Source: Chloroflexota bacterium (lineage in GTDB: Bacteria > Chloroflexota > Anaerolineae > UBA4142). From it: 5,855 nucleotides of DNA. The number at the start of each line of letters is the position of its first letter. Position 1 is the first letter of the stretch. The notes beneath the pieces are model-generated. The model was not told the origin of the DNA, made no database searches, and saw only the letters and a list, made by a program, of their open reading frames with translations. The stretch is from NCBI GenBank assembly GCA_016200825.1, contig JACQEA010000312.1, positions 1 to 5,855 on the forward strand, given 5' to 3'. The translations under genes and the position numbers were made by a program. Of this stretch, positions 4,649-5,855 are shown in pieces.

Positions 4649-5855
4649 TTATTCGTTCGAAATGAAAACTGTTTTGTATTCGCTGTAATGCTCCAGCGCG
4701 ATCATGCCTTGCTCGCGCCCGATGCCGCTTTGCTTGACGCCGCCGAACGGGGCTTCGATGTGCACGCTCGAACTCGAATTGATCGAGAGCATTCCCGTTT
4801 CAATTCCGCGCGCCACGCGCATCGCGCGACCGATATCGCGCGTCCACAGCGATCCCGACAGTCCGTAATTCGAATCATTCGCGATTTGCACCGCGTCGGC
4901 TTCGGTGTCGAACGGAATCATCGCGACGACGGGTCCGAAAATTTCTTCCTGCGCGATTCGCATTTTGGTATTCACATCGGCGAAGACGGCGGGCATCAAA
5001 TAATTTCCTTTTGCGAGCGCGCCGTCCTTTGGAATTTCACCGCCGATTACGCGATGCGCGCCTTCCGCTTCTCCAATCGCGATGTACTGCGCGACTGTTT
5101 CGCGATGCGCGCGCGTGATCAGCGGACCCATTTCCGTTTGCTCATCAGCCGTATCGCCGACGCGCAGCGTTTTCACTCTTGCAACGAAGCGCGAAACGAA
5201 CTCGTCGTAAATTTTTCGCTCGACCAAGAACCGACTGCGCGAGCAACAATCCTGTCCCGCGTTGTCGAAGACCGACCAGAGTGAAGACTCGATGCACGCG
5301 TCGAGATTCGCGTCCGCGAAAATAATGTTCGCGGATTTGCCGCCGAGTTCAAGCGAGACGCGCTTGATGCCATCCGCCGCGAGCTTCATGATTTGCGCGC
5401 CAACCTCGGTTGAGCCAGTGATAGAAATTTTTCGGACGAGCGGATGCTGCACGAGCGCGGGACCTGCGAGCGCGCCCGACCCAGGAAGCACGTTGAACAC
5501 GCCAGGCGGAACGCCCGCTTCCAGACATAGTTCGCCGAATGCGAGCGCGGTCAACGGCGTGACGCTCGCGGGTTTCAAAATGACCGTATCGCCCATCGCC
5601 AGCGCGGGCGCGATTTTCCACGCCGCGATCATCAGCGGAAAATTCCACGGCGTGATCAGCACGCACACGCCAAGCGGCTCGTGGAACGTAAACAGGGTCC
5701 CATCTTTAGCGGTAGGAATCGTTTGCCCGAAAAATTTGTTCACCGCGCCCGCGTAATACTCGAACGTGTTCGCGACGCTTTCCAATTCCCAAGATGTTGC
5801 CGAAATCGGTTTGCCGCCGTTGCGCGATTCGAGTTGGCGGAAGGTCATCATCTTA
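4649..5855 (-). CDS. NAD(P)-dependent aldehyde dehydrogenase (5' end outside the window)
   Basis: About 400 residues of a typical roughly 480-500-residue aldehyde dehydrogenase are present; the frame stays open to the right edge, so the first 80-100 residues are missing and the ATG at 5849-5851 is internal. Counting from that ATG: TPWNFPL has the oxyanion Asn N70; ILKPAS has the cofactor Lys K93; GSTEVG (146-151) is the Rossmann turn; LELGGKSANI has the general base E168; NAGQDCCSRSR has the catalytic C202; EEIFGPV has the cofactor Glu E303. The GQDC form is seen in some gamma-aminobutyraldehyde and related dehydrogenases, but it does not settle the substrate. The enzyme would oxidise an aldehyde, plausibly betaine aldehyde or an aminoaldehyde, to the acid in the cytoplasm. 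It is the most upstream gene visible in the run; any promoter lies outside the window. TAA stop at 4649-4651. Confidence 0.93.
   Translation of the reverse strand, partial: KMMTFRQLESRNGGKPISATSWELESVANTFEYYAGAVNKFFGQTIPTAKDGTLFTFHEPLGVCVLITPWNFPLMIAAWKIAPALAMGDTVILKPASVTPLTALAFGELCLEAGVPPGVFNVLPGSGALAGPALVQHPLVRKISITGSTEVGAQIMKLAADGIKRVSLELGGKSANIIFADANLDACIESSLWSVFDNAGQDCCSRSRFLVERKIYDEFVSRFVARVKTLRVGDTADEQTEMGPLITRAHRETVAQYIAIGEAEGAHRVIGGEIPKDGALAKGNYLMPAVFADVNTKMRIAQEEIFGPVVAMIPFDTEADAVQIANDSNYGLSGSLWTRDIGRAMRVARGIETGMLSINSSSSVHIEAPFGGVKQSGIGREQGMIALEHYSEYKTVFISNE

Noticed and set aside
3939..4688. Long plus-strand open frame (249 codons) opposite the amidotransferase
   Set aside because: It is antisense to a gene with clear catalytic motifs, is rich in Arg and His, and has no recognisable domain. 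GCG/CGC-rich codon use on the real strand naturally leaves long antisense frames open.

Overview
The window holds five co-directional genes on the minus strand, read from right to left. They look like part of one operon from an uncultured-type bacterium. The coding sequence is rich in GCG, CGC and CGCG words but mixed with AAA, TTT and GAA codons. The spacers carry CACAG-type palindromes, and a TCCAATC-type heptamer tract is present. That combination resembles environmental Chloroflexota (Anaerolineae-like) genomes, but the taxon is only a low-confidence guess from style.

Layout in transcription order: (1) an NAD(P)-dependent aldehyde dehydrogenase, cut by the right edge (4649-5855); (2) a stand-alone class I glutamine amidotransferase of the GMP-synthase-like type (3684-4550); (3) an APH/choline-kinase-fold phosphotransferase (2702-3598); (4) a small GxxExxY protein with PD-(D/E)XK nuclease motifs (2243-2614), compositionally unlike its neighbours; (5) a dimethylglycine/sarcosine dehydrogenase-like enzyme with an N-terminal FAD domain (782-2059) and a C-terminal GcvT-like folate domain (1 to about 805), running off the left edge. 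The two parts of gene 5 are in different frames. One extra base in the A run at 803-805 would rejoin them, so this is either a sequencing or assembly error or a real recent lesion. At the domain junction a tract of about eight heptanucleotide units (661-716) is translated in frame.

Every spacer is almost filled by an imperfect palindrome of about 63-77 bp. Its arms are built from about three roughly 10-nt units of the CACAGAA type (2075-2151, 2181-2243, 2634-2702, 3609-3677, 4569-4642). The elements start at or within about 6 nt of the upstream stop codon and end about 10-20 nt before the next start. In two cases the element edge supplies part of a TAG stop. The GxxExxY gene is flanked by these palindromes on both sides and looks like a cassette inserted into a metabolic operon. 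This repeat-plus-nuclease-fold arrangement is the most interesting feature of the window.

Metabolically, the FAD/GcvT enzyme, aldehyde dehydrogenase, choline-kinase-like enzyme and amidotransferase fit catabolism of a methylated amine or amino-alcohol such as choline, betaine or dimethylglycine. The exact substrate cannot be read from this window.
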